Position numbers and translations under genes: made by a program. From NCBI GenBank assembly GCA_050949175.1, contig JBMNFG010000010.1, positions 1-64,000 of the forward strand: 64,000 nucleotides of DNA, given 5' to 3'. This document shows, one piece after another, positions 51,882 through 61,268 of the stretch (position 1 is the first letter of the stretch; each line of letters begins with the position of its first letter). This DNA comes from UBA4971 sp900019985. GTDB lineage: Bacteria; Bacillota; SHA-98; UBA4971. The notes under the pieces were generated by a model. It was not told the origin of the DNA and made no database searches. It saw only the letters and a program-made list of their open reading frames with translations.

Positions 51882-52360
51882 AAGGTTTTTACAAACTCCT
51901 TAAGCCAATATGAGTACTGAACGTGTTTTGGCTGGGTCGCGGTTCCTGTAGAGAGCCGTTCTGGGTGCTGCAAAACCGTATCCGCTCTGGATTGGCTCTT
52001 TTCGCGACACAAGTAGGTCTGTTTGCCGGCTGCTAGGTTGGCAGATGCTATCGTTGAAAACCATACATAGAGGTTCGGTAGGCTGAGTGTAACACCTGCC
52101 ACTCCGCGCCTTATGTGTCCTTTGTTTACAAGGGTGGCCGATGCTTGCAACGAGGGGTGTCAAAATCCGGCCACTAGCCTACAGGCCGGATTTTATCAAG
52201 GCGCCCCTGCTGGGGGCGCCGTCTCCGAGTGCAACATCGGCCACTTGGCATCCAAACTCAACCATAAAGAAGCCTGCTGTAGCGGAGCCTTTCACAGAAT
52301 CCCCGTGTCGTGAATATAATAGATTTGTGACAGGTTTTTCGGAAGCACGGGGGTGATTGC
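51882..52360. other. 480-bp gap with two strong hairpins
   Basis: Hairpin 1: AAAATCCGGCC (52162-52172) with GGCCGGATTTT (52184-52194), 11-bp stem ending in T, a likely terminator for spoIIR. Hairpin 2: GGCGCCCC (52200-52207) with GGGGCGCC (52213-52220). After them GTGCAACATCGGCCAC repeats a string from 50043. The rest shows no gene; ATG 52361 of the next gene is reached after GGGGGTGATTGC. Confidence 0.65.
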
Positions 52361-52618
52361 ATGCTGGTCCGTGTTTCAGACCTAAGGGCCCGTGAAGTCG
52401 TAAATGTTGTAGACGGACGGAGGCTGGGGCCGATATGTGACATGGAAATAGACCTTTCCACAGGTCAGGTAACATCCATTATGGTTCCAGGCCCCTCCAA
52501 GATCATGGGAATTCTCGGCCGGTACAATGACTACGTAATCCCCTGGTCAAGGATTAAGAGAATAGGCATGGACGTCATTCTTGTCGAGGCGAATGAGTAC
52601 GCAGAGCCTGTCAAGTGA
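52361..52618 (+). CDS. ymxH: YlmC/YmxH-family sporulation PRC-barrel protein
   Basis: 85 residues, one PRC-barrel: RVSDLRAREVVNVVDGRRLG then DMEIDLSTGQVTSIMVPG and YVIPWSRIKRIGMDVILV. This is the YlmC/YmxH family regulated in sporulation. The last 8 bp overlap the convergent radical SAM gene. Confidence 0.92.
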   Translation: MLVRVSDLRAREVVNVVDGRRLGPICDMEIDLSTGQVTSIMVPGPSKIMGILGRYNDYVIPWSRIKRIGMDVILVEANEYAEPVK

Positions 52619-53963
52619 CGTATTCTTCCTTCCAGGCTATTTCCGCCAGTTTTCCATAGTCTTCCGCGTATTTATCCAGGTCATCTGAAAGAACCGTAAT
52701 GACTGCTTCAGCGTTCTCATGGGTAGGCCTTGCTCCGTGCCTCGACACGATGTCTCTCAGTATATGAGGATTATCCACTATCATGCACGGCCTCAGATGG
52801 TTTTCATTAAGCGGCATTTTCGCTTTGATATCCATGAAGAACGGGGACTTTAGAGCCTCCTTAAGTGTTGTGTCCTTGATGTTGTCTACTGCAAAGTGGA
52901 CAAACACACAAGGTTCTATATCTCCCTGGGCGTTAATGTGCAGATAGCTCCTGCCTCCTGCCATACAACCTTCCACCATCGGGCCGTCATTCCAGAAGTC
53001 CACTACAAAGATGGGTTTTGTCTTTCTAAGGTTAAGTACATGCCTTCTCATGGCATCTCGCTGGCTGGGGGTGCACATAAGGTTCATATCGTCATCCTTT
53101 CCCACAGGGATGAACATGAAGAACCAGCCGTACATGGCGCCTTTTTCAATCATCAAATCAATAAAGGCTTCATCAATAAGTGCGTCCACGTTATTTCTCG
53201 TGTATGTTGCCGAAAACCCAAATACAGCACCTGCTTCTCGCAGATGATCCATGGCAGCCATGACTGCTTTGAAAGTGCCTGGGCCTCGCCGCGCGTCCGT
53301 TTCCGTTTCCATCCCTTCAATGCTGATTGCAGGCGACATGTTTCCAAGCTCAGCCAGGCGCCGGGCCAAGTGTTCATCTATTAGGGTGCCATTGGTGTAT
53401 ACCATGAATACTGCATCACTGTGCTTTTCTGCGATTTCCAGCAGGTCTTCTCTGAGGAAAGGCTCTCCTCCTGAAATGACATAAAAATAAATGCCCAACT
53501 CTTTCCCTTCAGTAATGATTCTGTCCAGGGTGGCTGTGTCGATCTCCCCTTCTTTCGAATAACGCCCTGCATAGCATCCTGTACAGTCCATGTTGCACCG
53601 CATAGTCGGGCTTATTACGATAAGTGACGGTATATTGGTACCGAGTTCCTTTGCACGCAAGTTGCGCTCTTGTTGGCCCATATATGCTTCATTGATGAAT
53701 AGATTAACCAGCCCGCGCGTGCGAAAGTCCTCACTGATTAGGGAAAAGCCTCGTTCCGCAAGTTTAGTCCATATGTGATTCGGATCTTCAAACGCCTTTC
53801 TTGCCATTTGAATCTGCTGTTTTTCCTTCTCCCCGCCGGCAAACAGCTCCAGGATTCTTGTTAAGGTCACCAGGTTTCGCTGGGGGTCTTTTGCCAGAAT
53901 CGATAATGTATGATCTATTACCGATGAAGCCACATACTTTTTCATAACGTCGTATGTGCTCAA
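52611..53963 (-). CDS. Radical SAM / SPASM-like protein
   Basis: 450 residues from a TTG start with GGGGAGG upstream. A 115-residue N-terminal helical extension precedes the radical SAM core (CNMDCTGCYAG, then ISGGEPFLRED and VYTNGTL). The C-terminus has C-MAGGRSYLHINAQG-DIEPC, a SPASM/twitch-type cysteine set for an auxiliary iron-sulfur cluster. No peptide precursor is visible nearby. It sits between sigE and the convergent ymxH, an unusual location. Substrate unknown. Confidence 0.85.
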   Translation of the reverse strand: MSTYDVMKKYVASSVIDHTLSILAKDPQRNLVTLTRILELFAGGEKEKQQIQMARKAFEDPNHIWTKLAERGFSLISEDFRTRGLVNLFINEAYMGQQERNLRAKELGTNIPSLIVISPTMRCNMDCTGCYAGRYSKEGEIDTATLDRIITEGKELGIYFYVISGGEPFLREDLLEIAEKHSDAVFMVYTNGTLIDEHLARRLAELGNMSPAISIEGMETETDARRGPGTFKAVMAAMDHLREAGAVFGFSATYTRNNVDALIDEAFIDLMIEKGAMYGWFFMFIPVGKDDDMNLMCTPSQRDAMRRHVLNLRKTKPIFVVDFWNDGPMVEGCMAGGRSYLHINAQGDIEPCVFVHFAVDNIKDTTLKEALKSPFFMDIKAKMPLNENHLRPCMIVDNPHILRDIVSRHGARPTHENAEAVITVLSDDLDKYAEDYGKLAEIAWKEEYVT

Positions 53964-53996
53964 CTTCGGTCCTCCCCTCTCCCAAGTTACTATAGT

Positions 53997-54740
53997 CTAC
54001 TCTACTTTTCTCATTTCGCGCCTGAGTTTTCTTATAATCCTCTTTTCAAGCCGTGATATATAGGACTGAGATATTCCCAGCAAATCTGCAACCTCTTTTT
54101 GCGTCTTTTCTTTTCCGTCGCCAAGTCCGTATCTAAGCTCAACGATTTTCTTTTCCCGCGTGGAGAGCCGCTCTATCGCATCATCCAGCAATGACCTATC
54201 TACCTGTTCTTCTATGGACCTATATACAATATCGCCGTCAGTTCCCATAACGTCAGATAGCAGCAGCTCATTACCGTCCCAGTCCACGTTAAGGGGTTCA
54301 TCGAAAGACACTTCAGCTCTGATTTTGTTGTTTCTTCGAAGGTACATAAGGATTTCGTTTTCAATGCACCTAGAAGCATACGTGGCAAGCTTGATTTTCT
54401 TGGAAGGATCGAATGTGTTGACAGCCTTAATCAAACCGATGGTGCCGATGGAGATCAGATCTTCCACACCGATTCCCGTATTCTCAAACTTCCTCGCTAT
54501 ATACACTACAAGCCTTAGATTTCTCTCAATCAGCTCGCCTTTGACCTGCGTATCTCCCTTTTCCAATCGCATCAGCAGTTTGCCTTCTTCTGTAGTTGAA
54601 AGAGGCGGAGGCAAAACTTCTCCCCCGTTCCCCACGTAGAGAATGAGACGGCTCGGAACAAGGCCGTAGTTTATAGCCCATAACACGGCTTTGACCCTTA
54701 AGTAGAGTACTTTGTTAATAAACGGGAGACTCACTGTCAT
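53997..54740 (-). CDS. sigE: RNA polymerase sporulation sigma factor E (pro-sigma-E)
   Basis: 247 residues. An N-terminal pro-sequence with a membrane-associating helix (KVLYLRVKAVLW) ends near YVGNGGEVLPPPL, the processing region. Region 2 (NLRLVVYIARKFENTG) and region 4.2 (EVADLLGISQSYISRLEK) are intact. It runs the mother-cell programme after cleavage by SpoIIGA, encoded 50 bp upstream. Confidence 0.97.
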   Translation of the reverse strand: MTVSLPFINKVLYLRVKAVLWAINYGLVPSRLILYVGNGGEVLPPPLSTTEEGKLLMRLEKGDTQVKGELIERNLRLVVYIARKFENTGIGVEDLISIGTIGLIKAVNTFDPSKKIKLATYASRCIENEILMYLRRNNKIRAEVSFDEPLNVDWDGNELLLSDVMGTDGDIVYRSIEEQVDRSLLDDAIERLSTREKKIVELRYGLGDGKEKTQKEVADLLGISQSYISRLEKRIIRKLRREMRKVE

Positions 54741-54790
54741 ACCGGTCTCCTCCTACACGATATTTCTGGAAATGCTGAACTTAATCTTGC

Positions 54791-55669
54791 TTAAGATGCC
54801 TTCGCCAAAATGTCGGGGTGCAGCAACGCGGAGAACGTGCCTCCTACGGAGAACTTGGTCACGTGCAGGCCTACTATCACGTTCTTTGTTTGAAGGTGTC
54901 CGGCACCGTCCAATATGAGGATTCTGTCAGCTCTAAACCCTGGGAGGAGGCCTTTTCCATCGCCTATGGAAGTGAAAGGGATTATGCGAAACCTGGCAAG
55001 CCACGGTGAATTCGCCAACAACTCAGAGACAAGTCCCAGGTCTCCCGCATCAAAGGCCATAAATGCGCGTCTGACTTCTTCAGGAAGAAATTTCGCGGCT
55101 GTGCTGTATTCCAAGAGAACGACAGGGGCGCCTGTAAGAGGATCCTTGAGTCTGTTGCCTGTATCAATCAATGCGTTTACTTGAAAACGAACATCACCGA
55201 AGTGGATTTCTATCGGTACATACAGGAACCATTCTCGGAATCGCCTGCGGACGTAACCCCACCCGATTTCAGTAGTTGCGAGGACGGTTCCTACGAGGCC
55301 TAAAAGCGTTGGTATAAGCCGGTTTCCCGTGAGGTAGGCGCAAGCTGAGGCTCCTCCGAATGCCAGGGCACTGATCCCCAGCACATGACAGGAGACTATT
55401 GTAAACTTTGATAACGGCAAAGGTCCAAAGGCTATTCTGACTGCAGGGAGTATAGAAAGGATCGCCAAAGGAACTGCAGTATATGCACGAAGATATCCCG
55501 ATCGGATTAACAGGATGATAACTGCATCTATGAGTCCGGCTGCCACTGATGCTATAAGAGTCCTTCGATGCTTCGTTCGGCAGTTGAGAACCTCTCCCGT
55601 TGCCCACAGAGTGAGCCAGTGCATGGCAAAGGTCATTACGGCAGCACTCATTAAACTTGTGTGAGGCAT
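54791..55669 (-). CDS. spoIIGA: Sporulation sigma-E factor-processing peptidase
   Basis: 292 residues from the ATG of MPHTSLMSAAVM, preceded by GGGGGTGA; a GTG three codons earlier is possible. Five N-terminal membrane spans lead to a cytoplasmic aspartic protease domain with NALIDTGNRLKDPLTGAPV. It cleaves pro-sigma-E in the mother cell after SpoIIR signals. The gene pair spoIIGA-sigE is conserved after ftsZ. Confidence 0.93.
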   Translation of the reverse strand: MPHTSLMSAAVMTFAMHWLTLWATGEVLNCRTKHRRTLIASVAAGLIDAVIILLIRSGYLRAYTAVPLAILSILPAVRIAFGPLPLSKFTIVSCHVLGISALAFGGASACAYLTGNRLIPTLLGLVGTVLATTEIGWGYVRRRFREWFLYVPIEIHFGDVRFQVNALIDTGNRLKDPLTGAPVVLLEYSTAAKFLPEEVRRAFMAFDAGDLGLVSELLANSPWLARFRIIPFTSIGDGKGLLPGFRADRILILDGAGHLQTKNVIVGLHVTKFSVGGTFSALLHPDILAKAS

Positions 55670-55780
55670 GAGATTCACCCCCGAACGCTGCCTTGTTCAT
55701 CTCCTTATTTAAGTATACAATCTCCGGACTCAGAATTATGTCACAATTGAGGACAAAATCACGACAATATAATTTGTACG

Positions 55781-56842
55781 TTAACTTTTTTTACTTCGCC
55801 CTCTTCTGAGGAAGGCGGGGATATCAAGATCATCGCTACCTGCGAAATCGCTGATTTCTACAGCTTCCAATCCAACCTTTTGCTTTGGTTTCGCTTCGAA
55901 ACCTGTGGCAATAACCGTGATTTTAATCTCATCGGCAAGGCTTTCGTCAATCATTGCTCCGAATATAATATTTGCGTCAGGATCTGCAGCCTTTGCCACC
56001 AGTTCAGCAGCGGCGTTCACCTCAAACAGGCCTAGATCGCTGCCGCCTGTAATGTTCATAAGCACTCCTTTTGCGCCCTCAATGGTTGTCTCAAGAAGCG
56101 GACTTTCTATAGCAGCTTTCGCAGCCTTTTCAGCACGGCTTTCGCCTGCAGCTATCCCTATGCCCATCAGAGCTGAACCTGCGTCGCACATAATGGCCCT
56201 TACGTCTGCAAAATCGACGTTTATCAAGCCTGGCACGGTAATCAAGTCTGAAATGCCTTGTACTCCGTGACGCAGCACATCATCTGCCAGCTGGAAGGCT
56301 TCAAGAATCGAGGTTGCAGGTTCGCTGACCTGGAGCAACCTGTCATTGGGTATGACAATGAGTGCATCAACTTTGTTCTTTAGGTTATCAACCCCTGCCA
56401 ATGCCTGGTCCATACGCTTCTTGCCTTCAAAAGTAAACGGCTTTGTCACTACGCCGACAGTAAGGGCTCCAAGCTCTTTTGCGATGGACGCTACCACAGG
56501 AGCACCGCCTGTACCTGTCCCGCCGCCCATGCCTGCTGTAATAAAGACCATGTCAGCCCCTTCTAAAGCCCGCCTAATAACGTCATAACTCTCTTGAGCG
56601 GCTTTCTCCCCGATTTCAGGATTTGAGCCTGCTCCAAGGCCTCTTGTGAGCTTCTCTCCAACCTGGATTTTGACATTGGCATCAGATATGGCAAGTGCTT
56701 GCGCATCAGTATTGACCGCTACAAACTCCACACCTGACAATCCTGCCGATATCATCCGGTTAATCGCGTTGGAACCTCCTCCTCCGACCCCTATCACCTT
56801 AATGTTTGTGAACTGCTCCATTTCAAGTTCCAGGTTGAACAC
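55781..56842 (-). CDS. ftsZ: Cell division protein FtsZ
   Basis: 353 residues. Tubulin-like GTPase that forms the Z ring. The GTP-binding signature GGGTGTG is at residues 106-112, and GVGGGGSNAINRM is at the start. The short linker ends with the C-terminal peptide DLDIPAFLRR, which contacts FtsA and SepF. Start GTG after AGGAGGG. Confidence 0.98.
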   Translation of the reverse strand: MFNLELEMEQFTNIKVIGVGGGGSNAINRMISAGLSGVEFVAVNTDAQALAISDANVKIQVGEKLTRGLGAGSNPEIGEKAAQESYDVIRRALEGADMVFITAGMGGGTGTGGAPVVASIAKELGALTVGVVTKPFTFEGKKRMDQALAGVDNLKNKVDALIVIPNDRLLQVSEPATSILEAFQLADDVLRHGVQGISDLITVPGLINVDFADVRAIMCDAGSALMGIGIAAGESRAEKAAKAAIESPLLETTIEGAKGVLMNITGGSDLGLFEVNAAAELVAKAADPDANIIFGAMIDESLADEIKITVIATGFEAKPKQKVGLEAVEISDFAGSDDLDIPAFLRRGRSKKS

Positions 56843-56876
56843 GTATTATCCCTCCTGCGTAACCGCTAAATTCAAA

Positions 56877-58067
56877 CTAGAAGAAATCCTTGATAAACTC
56901 ATCAAGCCATCCTCTGAGATAAAACAGGGCTTTCTGAAATCCGGAAGAGAGTGATTCCCTGGCAACAAAGAACTGGGAATCTTGCGCTATGTACCGGATA
57001 ATTCCTAAGGCTACTTGCGAAAGGCTGTCAGGTGCAACTCCCTTTGGTAAATCGACAGGATGACACTTCCCTATCTGTGCAGGCACGTCAAGAATCTCAG
57101 ATGCCAGCTCCGAAATGCCCGGGACAGATGAACCTTGACCTGCAAAAAACACGCCGCACTGTACCAGCCCGCTGTTTCGCACTTCGCGGGTGTTTGCTTC
57201 GATAAGCTCCATGATTTCCCGTAACCTTGCTTCGATTATCTCCCGGATGAATCCTTCTTGTTCGTTACCATTCTCCTGGCTGTAACTGCTTCTTTGCTTT
57301 ATTCTCTCTGCTTCCTCAAACGGAATCTTCAAACCGATGGCGATATCATTTGTAATGTGAACCCCGCCTACAGGCACACATGCGAACTGGATCGGGATTC
57401 CTTCGTAGAATGTTACTACCTGAGTTATCTGCCCGCCGATATCAACGACCATCGCGCCCCTTTGAGCCTGCTCATCCGTGAGGATTGCTTCTGCAACGGC
57501 TAAAGGTTCTAAGACACGATCTTCAACAGATAGGCCTGCCCGCTCCACGCTTTCTGCTATGCTTTCGAGAATCGCTGCTTGTCCTGTAATAACCTTGGCA
57601 TTAACCTCTAATCTGATGCCGGTCATTCCTTCAGGATCTTGGATACCGCCCAGGCCGTCAACGATATATTCCTGAGGCAGCACCGCAATTATCTCTCGGT
57701 CAGGTGGTACAGCAAGCACGCTTGCACCGTCAAGCGCTTGCTTAATATCGAAGGCAGTAACTCGCCAATCATCTCCTGAGGTAGCCGTCATACCGTGACT
57801 GGTTGCGCATGATATGCGAATCGCGGGGACACCCACGAATACACTGCGTATGTTAACGCCTGCCATACGAGTTGCACGTTTATTGGCAGTTGCTATCGCA
57901 GAGGCAACTTGGTCAATATCCACAATAACTCCGCGACGGAGGCCTTGGCACGGCTCTTCTCCCACGCCCAGAACGTCGATTTCGCCTTCGTCCCGCACTC
58001 TGGCGATGACCTCTGTTACCCGTGTAGCGCCAATATCTAAGCCGGCAACGATACTGTTATGAGACAT
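56877..58067 (-). CDS. ftsA: Cell division protein FtsA
   Basis: 396 residues, actin-like ATPase that tethers FtsZ to the membrane. VAGLDIGATRVTEVIA is the phosphate-1 region, MVVDIGGQITQV is phosphate-2, FFAGQGSSVPG is the adenosine region, and the tail ends in an amphipathic segment (ALFYLRGWLDEFIKDFF). Start ATG after AGGAGG. The 205-bp gap upstream contains a 49-codon open frame of uncertain status. Confidence 0.96.
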   Translation of the reverse strand: MSHNSIVAGLDIGATRVTEVIARVRDEGEIDVLGVGEEPCQGLRRGVIVDIDQVASAIATANKRATRMAGVNIRSVFVGVPAIRISCATSHGMTATSGDDWRVTAFDIKQALDGASVLAVPPDREIIAVLPQEYIVDGLGGIQDPEGMTGIRLEVNAKVITGQAAILESIAESVERAGLSVEDRVLEPLAVAEAILTDEQAQRGAMVVDIGGQITQVVTFYEGIPIQFACVPVGGVHITNDIAIGLKIPFEEAERIKQRSSYSQENGNEQEGFIREIIEARLREIMELIEANTREVRNSGLVQCGVFFAGQGSSVPGISELASEILDVPAQIGKCHPVDLPKGVAPDSLSQVALGIIRYIAQDSQFFVARESLSSGFQKALFYLRGWLDEFIKDFF

Positions 58068-58272
58068 AGACTACCTCCTGTATCCATTACACAATGAATT
58101 CAACGTTTTCCACATAACTCCTTTTCTCTTAGGATCTTCTTTTAAGCTGCGTATAAAGACATGATCTTCGGAAGCCTCAGTTTTGCCCGAGAATACGTCA
58201 ATGCCAAGCTTATCCACTGTTTGTAGGAGCCTTGATTTCCTATAAATTATACTATAGCTTAGGTCCTTCTTA

Positions 58273-59055
58273 CTAGTTTTTATCTCTTATTACAGGTCTT
58301 TTCGGAAACCGTACATCAATGTAGGTTGCATGACGGTTTTCTTCATCCAACTTGAGTAAGAGGGAATACAAGACATCCAGGCGTGTAAAATACTCTTCTT
58401 CCGATCCTGTCCCCAGCGTTACCCAGGTGCCGGATTGCAGATAGATCGAAACGCCGGTTGCATCGGAATATGTTATCTCTGACACTTCTCTGGCAAGGTT
58501 CGGAGGAAGGACGGTTGCAACGCGGAGAATTGAATCAAGCCCGGGACATTCAATCCGCTTTCCCACCAATACTTGTTGCGGCTTGACTCCCGTTATAAGA
58601 GGGGGATCATGTGCACCGTAGGATTCGGTAATCGCCATAGCAAAACCTTCGGTATCTACAAGGACGTAGTACCCTGAATAAGGCATTACTGCAACTTGAG
58701 CACGCTCTGTCACATTAAGCACAAGGGTAGATGGGAGCTTGCGCTGGATTGAAACCTTGTCCACTTTCGGATGAGCCTCGATTTTTTCACTCAACTCAAC
58801 TAAGTCTACATCAAAGATATTAATGCCTTTTACGTAGTCACTAAGGAGTGTAATCTCATTGGATGGAATTGTTGTAAGCCCCAAGACATCTATCTGCTCT
58901 ACCAAGAAAAAGGAGGATTTGAGAAATCCAAAACATGTCCCTGCCAGGAACAAAAGGATCATGGCTAAAGGTATCAGCCTTGAAGGTGTTTTCTTTTTCT
59001 CCTGATCAAGTCTTTCCTCATAAAGCTCTGTATTGTCCACAGTAGAGACTCCCAT
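58273..59055 (-). CDS. ftsQ: Cell division protein FtsQ/DivIB
   Basis: 260 residues: basic cytoplasmic N-terminus, one span (residues 28-50), a POTRA domain (VEQIDVLGLTTIPSNEITLLS; next helix and strand pattern) and a beta domain. It scaffolds the divisome through FtsL and FtsB. Its ATG overlaps the murA stop by one base. Confidence 0.93.
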   Translation of the reverse strand: MGVSTVDNTELYEERLDQEKKKTPSRLIPLAMILLFLAGTCFGFLKSSFFLVEQIDVLGLTTIPSNEITLLSDYVKGINIFDVDLVELSEKIEAHPKVDKVSIQRKLPSTLVLNVTERAQVAVMPYSGYYVLVDTEGFAMAITESYGAHDPPLITGVKPQQVLVGKRIECPGLDSILRVATVLPPNLAREVSEITYSDATGVSIYLQSGTWVTLGTGSEEEYFTRLDVLYSLLLKLDEENRHATYIDVRFPKRPVIRDKN

Positions 59056-60335
59056 TATCCTGCCTGGCGCTTTTTTGTCACATCTATTCGTTCAATTGAA
59101 GCGCCTAATAGGCTGAGTTTTCCGGGAAGGTCTTCATATCCCCGATCAATGTGGTCAATTCCACTTATCTCAGTAACACCTTCAGCAGCCAGAGCCGCAA
59201 GGATTAAAGCAGCTCCTCCCCGAAGATCCGGTGCTTCCAGCGTGGTGCCGTGCAGGGTAGGAACTCCCGTTACGATGGCTTGCTTTCCGTCTACAGTTAC
59301 CTTAGCCCCCATTTTTGTCAACTCTTCAGTATACTTAAACCTCAGTGGGAAGACGCCTTCAATAATCTCAGACGTCCCTTCCGACAAGCTCATTGCAGCA
59401 ACAAACTGGGGCTGCACATCTGTGGGAAATCCCGGATAAGGCATTGTTCTGATATTGGATGCGCGCAACCTGGTTTTCGGGCATCTCCTAACAATCACGT
59501 AGGTGTCCCCTTCTATTATCTCTACCCCTGTCTCCCTAAGCTTGGAAATCAGAGCCTGCTGGTGCTCAGGGATGGTGTTTTCAATGCGGGCTTCGCCCCC
59601 TGCTACCGCTATGGCGGTCATAAAGGTACCTGCTTCTATCCGATCAGGGATAACCGTATAGTCAGTTGCGCCAAGCTCCTTAACACCTTCAATCTTAATC
59701 GTATCAGTCCCTGCCCCTTTAATGTTTGCACCTAGGCGATTGAGGAAGTTTTGTTCATCTATTATCTCAGGCTCTCTTGCCGCGTTTCGTATTACCGTTG
59801 TCCCTTCAGCCAGACAGGCTGCAGTCATAATGTTTTCAGTCGCACCTACACTGGGCACATCCAGAAGGATTTCGGCGCCTTTTAACGCAGACGCCTTGGC
59901 TGATACATAACCGCATTCTTCTTTAATCTCAGCACCTAGGGCTGCAAAACCTTTCAGGTGTAGGTCAATGGGACGAGGCCCGATATTACATCCCCCGGGT
60001 TGTCTCGTCTTCACATACCCGAACCGTGCCAGAAGAGGTCCCATTACTTGAATGGAGGCACGCATCCTGATTACCAGTTCTTCAGAGGGTTCCAGCCTGT
60101 TCACACCTCGTGGGTCTATGATAACGCAGCCGTCTTGTTGGAAATCGGCTACTGCCCCCAGTCCCCTTAAAACACCGGCCATGGTGTTCACATCAGCAAT
60201 CTGCGGGATGCCTGTGAGCCTGCAAGGCCCTCCCGCTAACAATGATGCAGCCATTATTTTCAATGCCGCGTTCTTTGCGCCGCTTACCGTAACCCGTCCG
60301 CTGAGCGGCCCCGAGCCGGTAATCTTCAGTATCAC
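59055..60335 (-). CDS. murA: UDP-N-acetylglucosamine 1-carboxyvinyltransferase
   Basis: 426 residues. First committed step of peptidoglycan synthesis, transferring enolpyruvyl from PEP to UDP-GlcNAc. KNAALKIMAASLLAG is the opening; the catalytic Cys116 lies in QPGGCNIGP (fosfomycin target), and FPTDVQPQF follows. GTG start after GGAGGTGA. It lies in the dcw cluster between murB and ftsQ. Confidence 0.97.
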   Translation of the reverse strand: MILKITGSGPLSGRVTVSGAKNAALKIMAASLLAGGPCRLTGIPQIADVNTMAGVLRGLGAVADFQQDGCVIIDPRGVNRLEPSEELVIRMRASIQVMGPLLARFGYVKTRQPGGCNIGPRPIDLHLKGFAALGAEIKEECGYVSAKASALKGAEILLDVPSVGATENIMTAACLAEGTTVIRNAAREPEIIDEQNFLNRLGANIKGAGTDTIKIEGVKELGATDYTVIPDRIEAGTFMTAIAVAGGEARIENTIPEHQQALISKLRETGVEIIEGDTYVIVRRCPKTRLRASNIRTMPYPGFPTDVQPQFVAAMSLSEGTSEIIEGVFPLRFKYTEELTKMGAKVTVDGKQAIVTGVPTLHGTTLEAPDLRGGAALILAALAAEGVTEISGIDHIDRGYEDLPGKLSLLGASIERIDVTKKRQAG

Positions 60336-60356
60336 AGCGGAGTCACCTCCACACGT

Positions 60357-61268
60357 CTACCCGCCAAGGATTCTTACCTCAGGTTCGAGCGTGACTTTGA
60401 ACTTGGAATAGACGACTTCCTGCACATGGTTCATGAGAGAAATCACGTCTTTTGCAGTGGCGCCTCCGTTATTCACGATAAAATTGGCATGAAGCTCCGA
60501 AACCTGGGCGCCGCCGACTCTGACTCCTTTGAGTCCGGCTGCATCTATAAACCTGCCGGCCCCCTGACCTTCGGGATTCTTGAATGCACACCCTGCACTG
60601 GGTAAGCTCAAAGGTTGACTGGATGCACGCCTTATTAGGTATTCCTTCATCAGTTCTTGGACATCTTCCGGTGAATCTTCTTTTAGGGAGAAGTCTACCT
60701 CAACAAGGATGAGAGGCTCAGAAAGGACGCGGGTGGTTTTCGTTCCCGGTTCAAGATCCTCCCTGCTCAACCTCATTTGATGTCCGTCGTAGGTGATAGC
60801 CTCTGCCGCGTCAACAAGGTCAGCCATGAATCCACCGAAAGCTGCTGCGTTCATTGTCACGGCTCCACCAACCGTTCCAGGGATCCCGCTGGCAAACTCC
60901 AAGCCGGAGAGGCCTTTCTGTGCAGCTTCCTTACACACTTCAGGCAACAGTGCGCCTGCCCCACATCGCAATATGCCGTTTTTCAGGCGATCAACATGTG
61001 AAATGGTATTTGCAATCTTGATTACGACTCCCCTAATTCCCTCATCCTTGACCAGAAGATTAGTGCCTGCGCCTATGACGTAGAAAGGCGTCTGCATGTC
61101 AGAGAGGGCTTTGATGAGAGTCAAAAGATCCGGGATGTCCCGGGGAACGACTAGAACATCAGCAGGCCCTCCAATGCGAAAGGAGGTGTGTTTGGACATA
61201 GGTTCATTGGCGTGCACGGATCCGCATACTATGTTTTTTAGCTGTGATGCCAGGGCTGTTCCGTTCAC
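60357..61268 (-). CDS. murB: UDP-N-acetylenolpyruvoylglucosamine reductase
   Basis: 303 residues, FAD enzyme, type II MurB. HTSFRIGGPADVLV and GAGTNLLV bind FAD; GIPGTVGGAVTMNA holds the catalytic region; SAGCAFKNP carries the proton donor segment, and a late glutamate (LEPEVRILG) is present. It overlaps murC by four bases. Confidence 0.96.
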   Translation of the reverse strand: MNGTALASQLKNIVCGSVHANEPMSKHTSFRIGGPADVLVVPRDIPDLLTLIKALSDMQTPFYVIGAGTNLLVKDEGIRGVVIKIANTISHVDRLKNGILRCGAGALLPEVCKEAAQKGLSGLEFASGIPGTVGGAVTMNAAAFGGFMADLVDAAEAITYDGHQMRLSREDLEPGTKTTRVLSEPLILVEVDFSLKEDSPEDVQELMKEYLIRRASSQPLSLPSAGCAFKNPEGQGAGRFIDAAGLKGVRVGGAQVSELHANFIVNNGGATAKDVISLMNHVQEVVYSKFKVTLEPEVRILGG

